Assembly: GCA_903823115.1 (NCBI GenBank)
Contig: CAIJRN010000029.1
Coordinates: 1-64,000 of the forward strand
Length of the DNA: 64,000 bases
Direction: 5' to 3'
Source: an uncultured cyanobacterium
GTDB lineage: Bacteria > Cyanobacteriota > Cyanobacteriia > PCC-6307 > Cyanobiaceae
Shown here: positions 53,881-62,871 of the stretch, piece by piece
Numbering within the stretch: the first letter of the stretch is position 1
Layout: every line of letters begins with the position of its first letter
Position numbers and translations under genes: made by a program
The notes under the pieces: model-generated
The model's input: only the letters and a program-made list of their open reading frames with translations
What the model was told of the DNA's origin: nothing
The model's database searches: none

Positions 53881-54738
53881 ATGCCTGCCAGCTCCGAATC
53901 TTCGCGATCGCTGCCCTCCCCCATCGCTCGCGGCGTTGGCCTGGCGGGGGTGGTGTTGATCGTGTTGTTTTTGACGATCCTCTCCACCTCGCTACTACCG
54001 GTGCGCCTGCTTGATGCGGCCTGGCAGCTGCAGGTTGGCGGGGCGTTGATCAATGCCTCCCCCTTTCCCTTGATCGGCTTGGTGCTGCTCCATGTCGCCG
54101 CCAGCCTTGATCCCCAGGATCCGCTGCTGGTGCAACGTCATCGCCTCGCCGCCCAGCTGGCGGCGGCCGTGGCGATCGGCTATCTGCTGCTTGCTCCGCT
54201 GCTGGCCACCGCCAACTTGCAACGCCAGCAGGGCCAGGCCCTGGCCTCGAGCAGCGGCCTGCTTCGTGACTCGGAGCGGCTGCAGCAGATGCGCCAGGTG
54301 GTGAGCAGCGCCAGCAGCATCCCGGAGCTGGAGCAACAGCTGGCCCCCCTGGATGGCCCCCGCCTCGATGCGGCCGATCGCAGCCTGCCCCTGCCGTTGC
54401 TGCGCAGCCGGATCGCCTCCGTTCTGGATCAGGCCGCCGCCCGGCTCGAGCGCGCCCGCAGCAGCGCACCGCCCACCAGCCCCTGGGCCCTGGTGGGCGA
54501 CATCGTTCGCACCAGCGTGGCCTGCCTGGCGTTGGCCGCCGGCTTCGCCGGGCTGGCCCGCGCTCCAGGCAGTGAGTTTTCGCTGCTGGAGGAGCTACAG
54601 ATGAGCTGGGATCACTTGCGCTATCGCAGGGCAAATCTCCGCCGGGGTTCGGGCCCGGGTGGTGCCGATGCCGACTTCTTTCGGCAACTCAGCGAAGAGG
54701 CGGAAGCGGAGGAGGCTGAAGCAGGGGGGAAAGGGTGA
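53881..54738 (+). CDS. HpsJ-like membrane protein
   Basis: SRSLPSPIARGVGLAGVVLIVLFLTILSTSLLPVRLLDAAWQLQVGGALINASPFPLIGLVLLHVAASLDPQDPLL...; layout resembles 26684-27334. Confidence 0.65.
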   Translation: MPASSESSRSLPSPIARGVGLAGVVLIVLFLTILSTSLLPVRLLDAAWQLQVGGALINASPFPLIGLVLLHVAASLDPQDPLLVQRHRLAAQLAAAVAIGYLLLAPLLATANLQRQQGQALASSSGLLRDSERLQQMRQVVSSASSIPELEQQLAPLDGPRLDAADRSLPLPLLRSRIASVLDQAAARLERARSSAPPTSPWALVGDIVRTSVACLALAAGFAGLARAPGSEFSLLEELQMSWDHLRYRRANLRRGSGPGGADADFFRQLSEEAEAEEAEAGGKG

Positions 54739-54761
54739 GGGGTGGGTGGAACTCACCTGTC

Positions 54762-54947
54762 ATGGCGCTAGCCAGCGAACGCAGCGACCACCAAGCCCAG
54801 GCCCAGGCTGCGGCCCTTTTGCAGGTTTCTGAAACGGATCTGGCGGCCGCGGTCCGCGAGCTGCTCTGCAGACCTGCCGCTGATTTTGACGCGGCTGCCC
54901 AGCGGATCCTTCACCAGAACGAGGAGCTTGATCGGCAGCTGGCTTGA
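54762..54947 (+). CDS. Small putative antitoxin-like ORF upstream of the Doc remnant
   Basis: [61 protein letters not shown]; stop overlaps the next ORF. Confidence 0.45.
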   Translation: MALASERSDHQAQAQAAALLQVSETDLAAAVRELLCRPAADFDAAAQRILHQNEELDRQLA

Positions 54948-55129
54948 TGCTCTACCCCGGCGTGATCGCCAAAGCCGCCGCCCTGGGCTTTGCTTGCATT
55001 CAGAACCATCCCTCTGTCGACGGGAACAAGCGCATCGGCCCATCGTGTTCAGCAGCGGAGCCTCTCGCTCATGGGCCGGATGATGTTCACGCCGGGGCAA
55101 CGGCCATCCAGCGCAGGAAAACCCACTGA
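54944..55129 (+). pseudogene. Truncated Doc/Fic-type toxin remnant
   Basis: [30 protein letters not shown] matches the Doc HPFxDGNKRx core, but the N- and C-terminal parts are missing or scrambled. Confidence 0.65.
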
Positions 55130-55163
55130 CTTGGTTAAACTAAGTCCACCTGCCATTGCTCCC

Positions 55164-55445
55164 GTGCGCCAGGTCAATCTGCACGAGGCCAAGACCCACC
55201 TCTCCAGGCTCGTGGCTGAAGCGGTGGCGGGCGAAGGATTTGTGATCTGCAAAGCCGGCAAGCCATTGGTGCAGGTCACCCGGCTCACGGGCGCCGATGA
55301 CCCCGCCACTCCCCCCCGGCGTCGCCTTGGTCTGCTGGCGGGTCAGTGCTCGGTGCCCGACGACTTCGACCAGATCGCCGCCGAGGAGATCGCCGATCTG
55401 TTCGAGGGCCTGACGGCTGACGCACCCAGCTCCAGCGAGCCGTGA
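55164..55445 (+). CDS. Phd/YefM-type antitoxin
   Basis: VRQVNLHEAKTHLSRLVAEAVAGEGFVICKAGKPLVQVTRL (GTG start); overlaps the PIN gene by 4 nt. Confidence 0.9.
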   Translation: MRQVNLHEAKTHLSRLVAEAVAGEGFVICKAGKPLVQVTRLTGADDPATPPRRRLGLLAGQCSVPDDFDQIAAEEIADLFEGLTADAPSSSEP

Positions 55446-55837
55446 AGCTCCTGCTCGACACGCACCTCCTGGTCTGGGCCATGGGCGAACCGGCTCGGCT
55501 GGGGCCTGCCCTGCGGGAGCTGCTGGAGGATCCGCAGCACACCCTGTGCTTCAGCGTGGTCTCCCTCTGGGAGCTGGTGATCAAGGCGGGCCTGGGGCGC
55601 GAGGGGTTTCAGGTGCAACCGTCGCTGTTGCGGCGCACCTTGCTGGATGGCGGCTTCGTGGAGCTGCCGATCGAGGCCGCCCATGTGCTGGCGGTGGCCC
55701 AGCTGCCGACGCTGCACCGCGATCCTTTTGATCGCCTGCTGCTGGCCCAGGCCGAGCGCGAAGGCTTGTTGTTGCTCACCGCCGATGCGCTGCTGGCCCG
55801 CTATCCCGGTCCGGTGCGCCATCAGGGCAGCTTCTGA
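55442..55837 (+). CDS. PIN-domain toxin (VapC-like)
   Basis: MKLLLDTHLLVWAMGEPARLGPALRELL...SVVSLWELVIKAGLG...LPTLHRDPFDRLLLAQAEREGLLLLTAD. Confidence 0.93.
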   Translation: MKLLLDTHLLVWAMGEPARLGPALRELLEDPQHTLCFSVVSLWELVIKAGLGREGFQVQPSLLRRTLLDGGFVELPIEAAHVLAVAQLPTLHRDPFDRLLLAQAEREGLLLLTADALLARYPGPVRHQGSF

Positions 55838-55880
55838 GGGGTTCAGGACGGATGGCGGGGGTCATGCCCCAGGTCACCAA

Positions 55881-56285
55881 TCACCCCACGGGCCAGAGCG
55901 GCACCACCTGGCTGCGGCGGATGGTGCTGTCGAAGGTCGCCAGTGGCAGAGCGTGGGCCAGGGCGGTGGCCACGATCAGGCGATCGGCTGGGTCGCCGCG
56001 GAAATCGACGGGCAGGGAGTTCACGCAGATCACCACCTCGCAGTCGAGAGGTAGCACCGTGATCACGTCCGCAGCCGCGGCTCGGCGCAACCAGTGTTCG
56101 AAGGGCCGATCCAGCTCCAGGCGCCCCTTGGCTTGCAGCATCTGCGCTTCCCACAGGCTGATCGCCGCCAGCCGCAGCTGGCGGGCCTGGGCTGCCTGAT
56201 CGATGGCCCGCCGTTGCCCGGTTGTCAGTTGGGGTGAACCGAGCAGCCACCACAGCCAGAGGTGGGTGTCGAGCAGAACGCTCAC
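55881..56285 (-). CDS. PIN-domain toxin (VapC-like)
   Basis: MSVLLDTHLWLWWLLGSPQLTTGQRRAIDQAA...AAISLWEAQMLQAKGR...DFRGDPADRLIVATALAHALPLATFD. Confidence 0.93.
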   Translation of the reverse strand: MSVLLDTHLWLWWLLGSPQLTTGQRRAIDQAAQARQLRLAAISLWEAQMLQAKGRLELDRPFEHWLRRAAAADVITVLPLDCEVVICVNSLPVDFRGDPADRLIVATALAHALPLATFDSTIRRSQVVPLWPVG

Positions 56286-56521
56286 TGCAGGGCTTCAAAA
56301 TCGCCCGCCTGCAGCACCGATTCCTCTGGGGATGCCAGCAAAGAGCCGGTGCCCCGCAGCTGTTCCCAGGGTCTGGCGTCCTGTTCGGTTGGCCCCGGCG
56401 GTGGCGACAGACGGGCCACGGCCTTGCCGTGTCGGCGGATGGTGATCGGCTCGCCACCGGCCTCGATCTGCCGGATCAGCTCCAGACATTGGGCGCGGAA
56501 GGTCGTGACCGAAATGTCCAT
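56282..56521 (-). CDS. Phd/YefM-type antitoxin
   Basis: MDISVTTFRAQCLELIRQIEAGGEPITIRRHGKAVARLSPP; overlaps the PIN gene by 4 nt. Confidence 0.9.
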   Translation of the reverse strand: MDISVTTFRAQCLELIRQIEAGGEPITIRRHGKAVARLSPPPGPTEQDARPWEQLRGTGSLLASPEESVLQAGDFEALQ

Positions 56522-56611
56522 TTTCTGATCTTAGTGCCCATTTTGAAGGGTTCGGCTTTCGGGGATGCGTTCTCCCTGGTCTTTTGGCAGCTCGCCCCAC
56601 CCGCTCACGCC

Positions 56612-57829
56612 TCAGCTGAAGTGGCTGTAGCCGCTGGTTGCTGGGTGCCCCCCATCGCCCGCGCTCCAGGGAGCCCCATCCGCCCAGCCCAGAGCTCCCG
56701 CCTCCCCTGCCACCAGCTCGCCGATCCGTGTCGTTTCCGGCAGGGCTGCGATCAGGGCCTCCGCCCAGTGCGGCTCCAGGGCCAGCACCAGCTCGAAGTC
56801 CTCGCCGCCCTCCAGGCACCAGCTCCTCGCCTCGGGCAGGCCTGCCATGGCGGGATCGAGGGGCAGGCAGGTTGCCTGCAGCCGGGCCGCGCAGCCACTG
56901 GCAGCGGCGATCGCCCCGACGGCCGCCGCCAGGCCATCGCTGCTGTCGCAGCCGCCCACCCGCCAGGGCTCCGCAGCCGGGCGACTGGAGATCAGGGCCC
57001 GCACCGCATCGAAGCGGGGTCGGGGCCGCTGGTGGGCGGCGATCGCCCGCTCTGCCAGGGCTGGATCCAGCCTGCCGGCGACGATTTCACCTTGCAGCAG
57101 GGCCAGCCCCAGCCGGCTCAGACCGTGGGGGCCGGTGCACACCAGCCGATCGCCGGGGCGGCCGTCGCGGCGGCGGATCGGGCCGGAGCCGGGGGGGCCA
57201 GGTGCCGTTGCCATCGCCAGCCGCCCGATCGCCGTGATCGCCAGGATGCGCTGGCCGCCGCCGCTGCAGTCGCCCCCCAGCAGCACGCCGCCATAGGTGC
57301 CCAGGGCCTCCCGCAGGCCGCCGTACACCCCTTCCACCCAGCTCCAGGGCGTGGAGGCCGGCGCCACCAGACCCACGGTCAGACCCACCACCTCGGTGCA
57401 GCCCATCGCCGCCAGGTCGGAAAGATTGGCCGCCGCCGCCCGCCAGCCCACATCCGCCGCCGCGGTGGTGCTGTCGCTGAAGTGGATCCCCTCCACCAAC
57501 ACGTCGGTGTTGACCACCAGCGCTGGGCCGCCTGCGGCCGCTCCCGCCTCAGCTGCCTCACCTCCCTCGGAGCCGCCCTGCGCCGCTGCGTCGGGTTGTC
57601 TGGCCAGGCCAGGCTTTTGCGCGCCAGCCCCGGGGAGGTGCAGCAGGGCCGCATCGTCGGCGAACTGGCCTGGCGGGGCAAAGGATCCCAGCCGGCGGAT
57701 CAGCTCCCATTCGCCCAGATCGGCCAGGGTCTCCGGCTGTCGTTGCTCTTGGGCGCCGTTGATCGATCCGGCCAGTCTTGCCTCGGGATCGATTGGCCGG
57801 GGAGATGGATCGGCTCCGTGCTTCTCCAT
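56612..57829 (-). CDS. thiL: Thiamine-monophosphate kinase
   Basis: LGEWELIRRLG...DDAALL, VVNTDVLVEGIHFSDSTTAAADVGWRAAAANLSDLAAMG; start may be internal. Confidence 0.93.
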   Translation of the reverse strand: MEKHGADPSPRPIDPEARLAGSINGAQEQRQPETLADLGEWELIRRLGSFAPPGQFADDAALLHLPGAGAQKPGLARQPDAAAQGGSEGGEAAEAGAAAGGPALVVNTDVLVEGIHFSDSTTAAADVGWRAAAANLSDLAAMGCTEVVGLTVGLVAPASTPWSWVEGVYGGLREALGTYGGVLLGGDCSGGGQRILAITAIGRLAMATAPGPPGSGPIRRRDGRPGDRLVCTGPHGLSRLGLALLQGEIVAGRLDPALAERAIAAHQRPRPRFDAVRALISSRPAAEPWRVGGCDSSDGLAAAVGAIAAASGCAARLQATCLPLDPAMAGLPEARSWCLEGGEDFELVLALEPHWAEALIAALPETTRIGELVAGEAGALGWADGAPWSAGDGGHPATSGYSHFS

Positions 57830-57855
57830 GACCCGGATGGCCTCCTTGCGCTGAC

Positions 57856-59004
57856 TCAGGCGTGGGGCTGCAGGTTCTCAGCCCCATCGATCACGGTGGC
57901 CTTGACGATGCCGTCGTCGGCGGTGAGCTCCTCCATCACATCGAAACCGTCCACCACATAACCGAAGGCGGCATAGCGGCCGTCGATCAGGTTGAGGCCG
58001 GCGGGGGTCAGCTCGGGTTCGAACAGGAACAGGAAGAACTGCGATGAACCATCACCCAGGCTCTCGTCGGAATGGGCCCAGCCCAGGGTGCCCTTGGCGT
58101 TGAACGGCAGCACCGGCTCAGCCTTGAACAGGCCCAGTTCCTCGAAGGTCTGGTTGTAGAAGGGCAACTCCTGGCCCGGCACCTTGATCTCCAGCGGCAC
58201 ATTCCGCTCCGCCTTGGTCTGGGGATCGATGTAACCGTCGGCGTCGCCCTTGGGATCGCCGGTCTGCAGCACGTAGAAGTCTTCGGCGCGGATGAACGGC
58301 AGGTTGTCGTAGAAGCCCTTCTGCACCAAGTCGACGAAGGCGCCTGCGGTGAGCGGCGCGTTGTAGCCGTCCACCACGGCGATCAGATCGCCTTTGGTGG
58401 TGGTGAGCCGCACGCTGGCCCGTCCCAGCAGCCTGGGCAGATCGGCGTACGCATCCGGGATGCTGAAGGGGAAGGGACCCACCAGCAGCGCTTCGGCATC
58501 GCCGATGCTGGTGAGAACGTCACGGCGGGTGTCGAGGAAGGCGTCCCGTTCCTGGCCATCGGCCGCGCTCACCAGGAGTTGCAGCTGGCCCGACAGTTGC
58601 TCAAACAGCGCTTCGGCCCTGGGCCGGTCGGCGGGCGGGAAGCTGGCCAGGATCGCCTCCCGCTTCGAGGCGAACAGGGACTGGCTGCGGCGCACGCTGG
58701 AGGCTAGGGAGGGCCAGCGCTTGGCACGCAGATCGTCGCTGGTGCTCTCGAGCCGATGCTGGATCTCCTGCAGATCCTTCTGCTCGATCGGCAGGGCGTT
58801 GCGCAGCAGGGCGGCCGGATCGGTGACGGCGTTGCCCTGGGGCAGGGCGGCCCAGGCGCCGGGTACGGCGAGCAGCAGGAGCAACAGGGCCGCCAGGCTG
58901 GCGGCGCCGACCTGTCGCCAGGTGCCGGCCAGGGTTGTGCGGGCGAATCCGGAGACGCGTCCGGAGATGGGCCCTGCTCCGACGAACGCTGGCTCTCTGC
59001 CCAT
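57856..59004 (-). CDS. Cyclophilin-type peptidylprolyl isomerase
   Basis: [55 protein letters not shown]...[41 protein letters not shown]. Confidence 0.92.
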   Translation of the reverse strand: MGREPAFVGAGPISGRVSGFARTTLAGTWRQVGAASLAALLLLLLAVPGAWAALPQGNAVTDPAALLRNALPIEQKDLQEIQHRLESTSDDLRAKRWPSLASSVRRSQSLFASKREAILASFPPADRPRAEALFEQLSGQLQLLVSAADGQERDAFLDTRRDVLTSIGDAEALLVGPFPFSIPDAYADLPRLLGRASVRLTTTKGDLIAVVDGYNAPLTAGAFVDLVQKGFYDNLPFIRAEDFYVLQTGDPKGDADGYIDPQTKAERNVPLEIKVPGQELPFYNQTFEELGLFKAEPVLPFNAKGTLGWAHSDESLGDGSSQFFLFLFEPELTPAGLNLIDGRYAAFGYVVDGFDVMEELTADDGIVKATVIDGAENLQPHA

Positions 59005-59117
59005 GGTTCCCCTGTCAGTGGCTGGACTCTGGCACAGGTGCCCGGAGCCGTAGGCGGCTCGCTCCGGGGGCCTGGCCGGAAGCCAGACGTACAATCCATC
59101 GGATCCGAACCGCCGGA

Positions 59118-59678
59118 ATGATCTCGAGCAACGATTTTCGAACCGGAACCACCATCGAGCTGGATGGCCAGGTCTGGCGGGTCGTCGAGTTTCTGCATGT
59201 CAAGCCCGGCAAAGGCTCGGCCTTCGTGCGCACCAAGCTCAAGGCCGTCCAGAGCGGCAGCGTGGTCGATAAAACCTTCCGCGCCGGCGAGACCATGCCC
59301 CAGGCGCAGCTGGAGAAGGCCACCCTGCAGCACACCTACATGGAGGGCGATGACTTCGTCTTCATGGACATGGCCTCCTATGAGGAGACCCGCCTGACCG
59401 CCAAGCAGATCGGCGATGGCCGCAAATACCTCAAGGAAGGCATGGAGGTGAGCGTCATCTACTGGAACGGCAAGCCGCTCGAGGTGGAGTTGCCCAATTC
59501 CGTGGTCCTCGCTGTCACCCAGACCGATCCGGGCGTCAAGGGGGACACGGCCACCGGTGGTACCAAGCCCGCCATCGTCGAGACCGGCGCCCAGGTGATG
59601 GTGCCCCTGTTCATCACGATCGGCGAGAAGATCAAGATCGACACCCGCACCGACAACTATCTGGGTCGGGAGTCCTGA
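59118..59678 (+). CDS. efp: Elongation factor P
   Basis: [58 protein letters not shown]. Confidence 0.98.
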   Translation: MISSNDFRTGTTIELDGQVWRVVEFLHVKPGKGSAFVRTKLKAVQSGSVVDKTFRAGETMPQAQLEKATLQHTYMEGDDFVFMDMASYEETRLTAKQIGDGRKYLKEGMEVSVIYWNGKPLEVELPNSVVLAVTQTDPGVKGDTATGGTKPAIVETGAQVMVPLFITIGEKIKIDTRTDNYLGRES

Positions 59679-59683
59679 TCGCC

Positions 59684-60154
59684 ATGCAGCTCGATCACGA
59701 CCAGCTCCGCTCTCTCCTGGCTCTGCTCGGTGAAAGCGACATCCAGGAACTCTGTCTCGAAGGCGACGACTTCCGTCTGGAGGTGCGTCGCAACCTTCCC
59801 GCCACGGCGCCGGTGGCCATGGTGCAGGCCCCTGTCCTGGCGTCGCCGCCCCCCCAGGCCGCCGCAGCTTCCCCGTCGGTGCCACCTCCGTCACCGCCCG
59901 CAGCCCGCAGCGATCTGCAGGCGATCACCGCTCCGATGGTGGGGACTTTCTACCGCTCACCGGCCCCGGGCGAACCGGCCTTCGTTGAAGTGGGCAGCCG
60001 CATCAGCGCCGGCCAGCCCGTCTGCATCCTCGAGGCGATGAAGTTGATGAACGAGCTCGAGTCGGAGATCAGTGGCGAAGTGGTGGAAATCCTTCTGGAG
60101 AACGGCACCCCGGTGGAGTTCGGTCAGGTGCTGATGCGGATCAAGCCTTCCTGA
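59684..60154 (+). CDS. accB: Acetyl-CoA carboxylase biotin carboxyl carrier protein
   Basis: PMVGTFYRSPAPGEPAFVEVGSRISAGQPVCILEAMKLMNELESEISGEVVEILLENGTPVEFGQVLMRI. Confidence 0.98.
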   Translation: MQLDHDQLRSLLALLGESDIQELCLEGDDFRLEVRRNLPATAPVAMVQAPVLASPPPQAAAASPSVPPPSPPAARSDLQAITAPMVGTFYRSPAPGEPAFVEVGSRISAGQPVCILEAMKLMNELESEISGEVVEILLENGTPVEFGQVLMRIKPS

Positions 60155-60174
60155 TCAGCCTGGTTCCTCCGGGC

Positions 60175-61227
60175 TCAGCCCAGTTCTCGCGCCGTGGCGA
60201 TTGCCGCCGCCATGCTGTCGGGCCTGGCCAGGCCCTGGCCGGCGATGGCAAAGGCGGTGCCGTGATCCGGTGAGGTGCGCAGGAACGGCAGTCCCAGGGT
60301 GGTGTTGACCGCGGCGTCGAAGGCCAGCAGTTTCAGCGGAATCAGTCCCTGATCGTGGTACATGGCCAGGTAGCCGTCGGGTCCGCCGGCCCCCGTCCGC
60401 CAGGCTGAGGCGGCCTCCAGCCAGCAGCTGTCGGGGGGCAGGGGTCCCTCCAGCCGCACGTCGGGATGGCGCCGGCGCCACTGCTCCAGGCAGTCCAGCA
60501 GCCAGTCCTGCTCTTCGCGGCCCAGCCGTCCAGCTTCGCCGGCGTGGGGATTGAGGCCGGCCACCACCAGCCGCGGCCGGGGCGCGAAGCGCTGGCAGAA
60601 GGCCAGCAGCACGTCCAGCTTGTCGCTCACCAGCTGGCTGTTGAGTTGGCCTGAAACGGCCGCCAGGGGGATGTGGCTGGTGGCCAGCAAGGTGTTGAAC
60701 CGCCAGGGGCCGGCGGCAGAGCGGGCCGTGAACAGCATCGAGGCTGACGGGACTCCGGCCAGTTCCGCCAGCCGTTCGGTCTGGCCGGGATAGTCGTGGC
60801 CGGCGGCATGCCAGCTGCTCTTGGCGATTGGCGCTGTCACCAGGGCCTCACAGTCGCCGTGGAGCACCAGCCGGGTGGCCTCGCTGAGCCAGTCGAAGCT
60901 GGCGGCTCCAGCGGCAGCGCCGCTCTCGCCTGGGTTGATCGCCTCGGGCAGGGGCCGATCCAGAATCTCGAACCGGGCCGGATCCGCCACTCGGCAGCGG
61001 CCCTGCAGGCGGCGATGGTTCTCGATCAGCCACTGGCGGCAGCCCACCAGCACCACCTCGCCAGGCCGGCCGGCGTTGGCCTCGTCGGCGAGCGCCCCGA
61101 GGGTCACCTCCAGACCGATGCCGGCCGGATCGCCCAGGGCGATGGCAATCCGGCGGGGTCTGGGTTTCGATGGAGGTTGATCGCTGTCGTTGTGGCCGAT
61201 GTTCCGTCTGATGTTGCTGGGAACCAT
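60175..61227 (-). CDS. pdxA: 4-hydroxythreonine-4-phosphate dehydrogenase
   Basis: RRIAIALGDPAGIGLEVTLGAL, APIAKSSWHAAGHDYPGQTERLAELAG, VAGLNPHAGEAGRLGREEQDWLLDCL. Start uncertain. Confidence 0.93.
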   Translation of the reverse strand: MVPSNIRRNIGHNDSDQPPSKPRPRRIAIALGDPAGIGLEVTLGALADEANAGRPGEVVLVGCRQWLIENHRRLQGRCRVADPARFEILDRPLPEAINPGESGAAAGAASFDWLSEATRLVLHGDCEALVTAPIAKSSWHAAGHDYPGQTERLAELAGVPSASMLFTARSAAGPWRFNTLLATSHIPLAAVSGQLNSQLVSDKLDVLLAFCQRFAPRPRLVVAGLNPHAGEAGRLGREEQDWLLDCLEQWRRRHPDVRLEGPLPPDSCWLEAASAWRTGAGGPDGYLAMYHDQGLIPLKLLAFDAAVNTTLGLPFLRTSPDHGTAFAIAGQGLARPDSMAAAIATARELG

Positions 61228-61360
61228 CTTGCTGGTGATCGGACTGAGCTTCCGCAATGGTTGGGTGGTTCTGAACTGGAGCAAGTTCCTCACTGACATC
61301 AACCTGCCGTTCCTGGCCCAGCCCGAACCGGCGAGCAAGTTTCATTTCAAGGGCCAGTGA
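61199..61360 (+). CDS. Small 53-aa putative membrane protein
   Basis: Below the ORF-track length cutoff: MFRLMLLGTILLVIGLSFRNGWVVLNWSKFLTDINLPFLAQPEPASKFHFKGQ*, one hydrophobic segment. Confidence 0.55.
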   Translation: MFRLMLLGTILLVIGLSFRNGWVVLNWSKFLTDINLPFLAQPEPASKFHFKGQ

Positions 61361-61387
61361 GGCCAGCCCTCTGGTGACGAGCCCTCC

Positions 61388-62365
61388 TCACCGGGCGGCT
61401 CGTCCGCCGGCGCCGGGGCTGTCAGGGCTGGGGCAGAGCGCTGCCCGGTACCCGTCGCGGAAACTCGGGTAGAGCAGGTGGTAGCCCAGGCCCTGGCGCA
61501 GCAGGGCACTGCTGACGCGGCGGTTCTCGCTCCAGAAACTGCGCGCCATCGGGCTCATCGTGGCGGCGATCTGCTTGTAGGGCTGCAGAGCGGGAAGTTT
61601 GCAGCCCAGCAGATGGGCGGCGTAGCCGAGGCTTTCGCTGGAGGAACACGGGTACTCGTCCGCCAGGATCAGGGTGTCCGGCCTGGCAGCGGCCGGCAGA
61701 GCCAGGTTGTGCAGCAGCGCCCCGACGATGTCGTCGACGTGGATGCGGCAGAACACCTGGCCGCGCTTGTGGATCAGGCGGGCCCTGCCCTGGCGCAGAT
61801 CGTTGAAGGGGCTGCGGTCGGGGCCGTAGATCGCCGGCAACCGGAACACCTGCAGCGGCAGGCCGCGGCTTCGCCAGGCCCGCTCACAGGCCAGCCGGGA
61901 GCGGCTGCGCTCCAGAGTCGGCCGGGTTGGACTGGTTTCATCCACCCAGGCCCCGCCGGTATCGCCATAGACGCCGGTGGTGGAGAGGTAGCCCAGCCAT
62001 TGCAGCGGCAGTTCCTTCAGCTGCTCGCCAAGGTGATCGAGCACCGGATCCCGACCGGCGGCATCGGGCGGGATGGTCACCAGGACGTGGGTGATGCCGA
62101 CCAGCTCCTCTGGGCTGGGCAGGGCCCCATGCGCCGGGTCGAAGCGCAGCTGGCTCGGCCCGGCGCTCTCGGCAGGAGGCCCCGGGTCGCTGGGCTGGCG
62201 ATGGCTGACGGTGGTGGCGATGCCCAGTCGCGTCAGGGCTGCGGCGAAGCGGTTGCCGGTGTAGCCACCACCCAGCACCAGCACGTGCCCGACAGCGCCA
62301 GGGGCCAGAGCGACAGCGGCTGCAGTGGCCCCTTCGTCTCGGGAGTTGACAGGAAGATCAGTCAT
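61388..62365 (-). CDS. NAD-dependent epimerase/dehydratase-like (extended SDR) protein
   Basis: GHVLVLGGGYTGNRFAAALTRLGI, LGYLSTTGVYGDTGGAWVDETSPTRPTLERSRSRLACE, FRLPAIYGPDRSPF. Confidence 0.9.
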   Translation of the reverse strand: MTDLPVNSRDEGATAAAVALAPGAVGHVLVLGGGYTGNRFAAALTRLGIATTVSHRQPSDPGPPAESAGPSQLRFDPAHGALPSPEELVGITHVLVTIPPDAAGRDPVLDHLGEQLKELPLQWLGYLSTTGVYGDTGGAWVDETSPTRPTLERSRSRLACERAWRSRGLPLQVFRLPAIYGPDRSPFNDLRQGRARLIHKRGQVFCRIHVDDIVGALLHNLALPAAARPDTLILADEYPCSSSESLGYAAHLLGCKLPALQPYKQIAATMSPMARSFWSENRRVSSALLRQGLGYHLLYPSFRDGYRAALCPSPDSPGAGGRAAR

Positions 62366-62400
62366 GAGTACACCTGTATCACAGCCTTCGCGTTCCAGTC

Positions 62401-62871
62401 GTGACTGCCTCCATCTTTCCTGGCTCCACTCTCTTTGAACACCCGTTTTCCGCGGGCAACGGCTCCGACGGCACCAGCGTTGACGGCTCGGCCTTCGAGA
62501 GGGCGCTCGCCGCGGCCTCCGGCTCCACGGTCCCGCACTCCACTGGCCGCCGTTCCACTGGCCGCCTCACCCCAGTCAGCCCCTGCATCAGCCAGGTCCC
62601 TGCAGTCATGGTCCTCGCCGGGACTGGGGCCGGGGCCGCTTCCGGGCTGCTCGGCTCATCCCGCCTGATCGCCGCTGCGGTTCCCGGTATCCCATCCCGC
62701 CGGCGGGCATCCATCGGCCGTTTCAGCGGTGCTGAGGCCCGTGTCGGGGCGCCCCTGGCCCTGGCGGCCGTGCTGTTGTGCGTGGCCCTGCTGGTGGCGC
62801 CGGAGCAGCCCCGCGATCAGGAGGCCATCTGCCAGCGCCACAACGGCGTGGCGGCCTGCCGGGTCTGGTGA
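62401..62871 (+). CDS. Hypothetical protein; the true gene may be only the short C-terminal portion
   Basis: ORF ends PLALAAVLLCVALLVAPEQPRDQEAICQRHNGVAACRVW; the upstream part is low-complexity Ser/Ala/Gly/Arg-rich. Confidence 0.4.
   Translation: MTASIFPGSTLFEHPFSAGNGSDGTSVDGSAFERALAAASGSTVPHSTGRRSTGRLTPVSPCISQVPAVMVLAGTGAGAASGLLGSSRLIAAAVPGIPSRRRASIGRFSGAEARVGAPLALAAVLLCVALLVAPEQPRDQEAICQRHNGVAACRVW

Noticed and set aside
56222-57961. 579-aa plus ORF antisense to thiL and the TA antitoxin
   Set aside because: Shadow ORF; low-complexity Gln/Gly/Ala composition.
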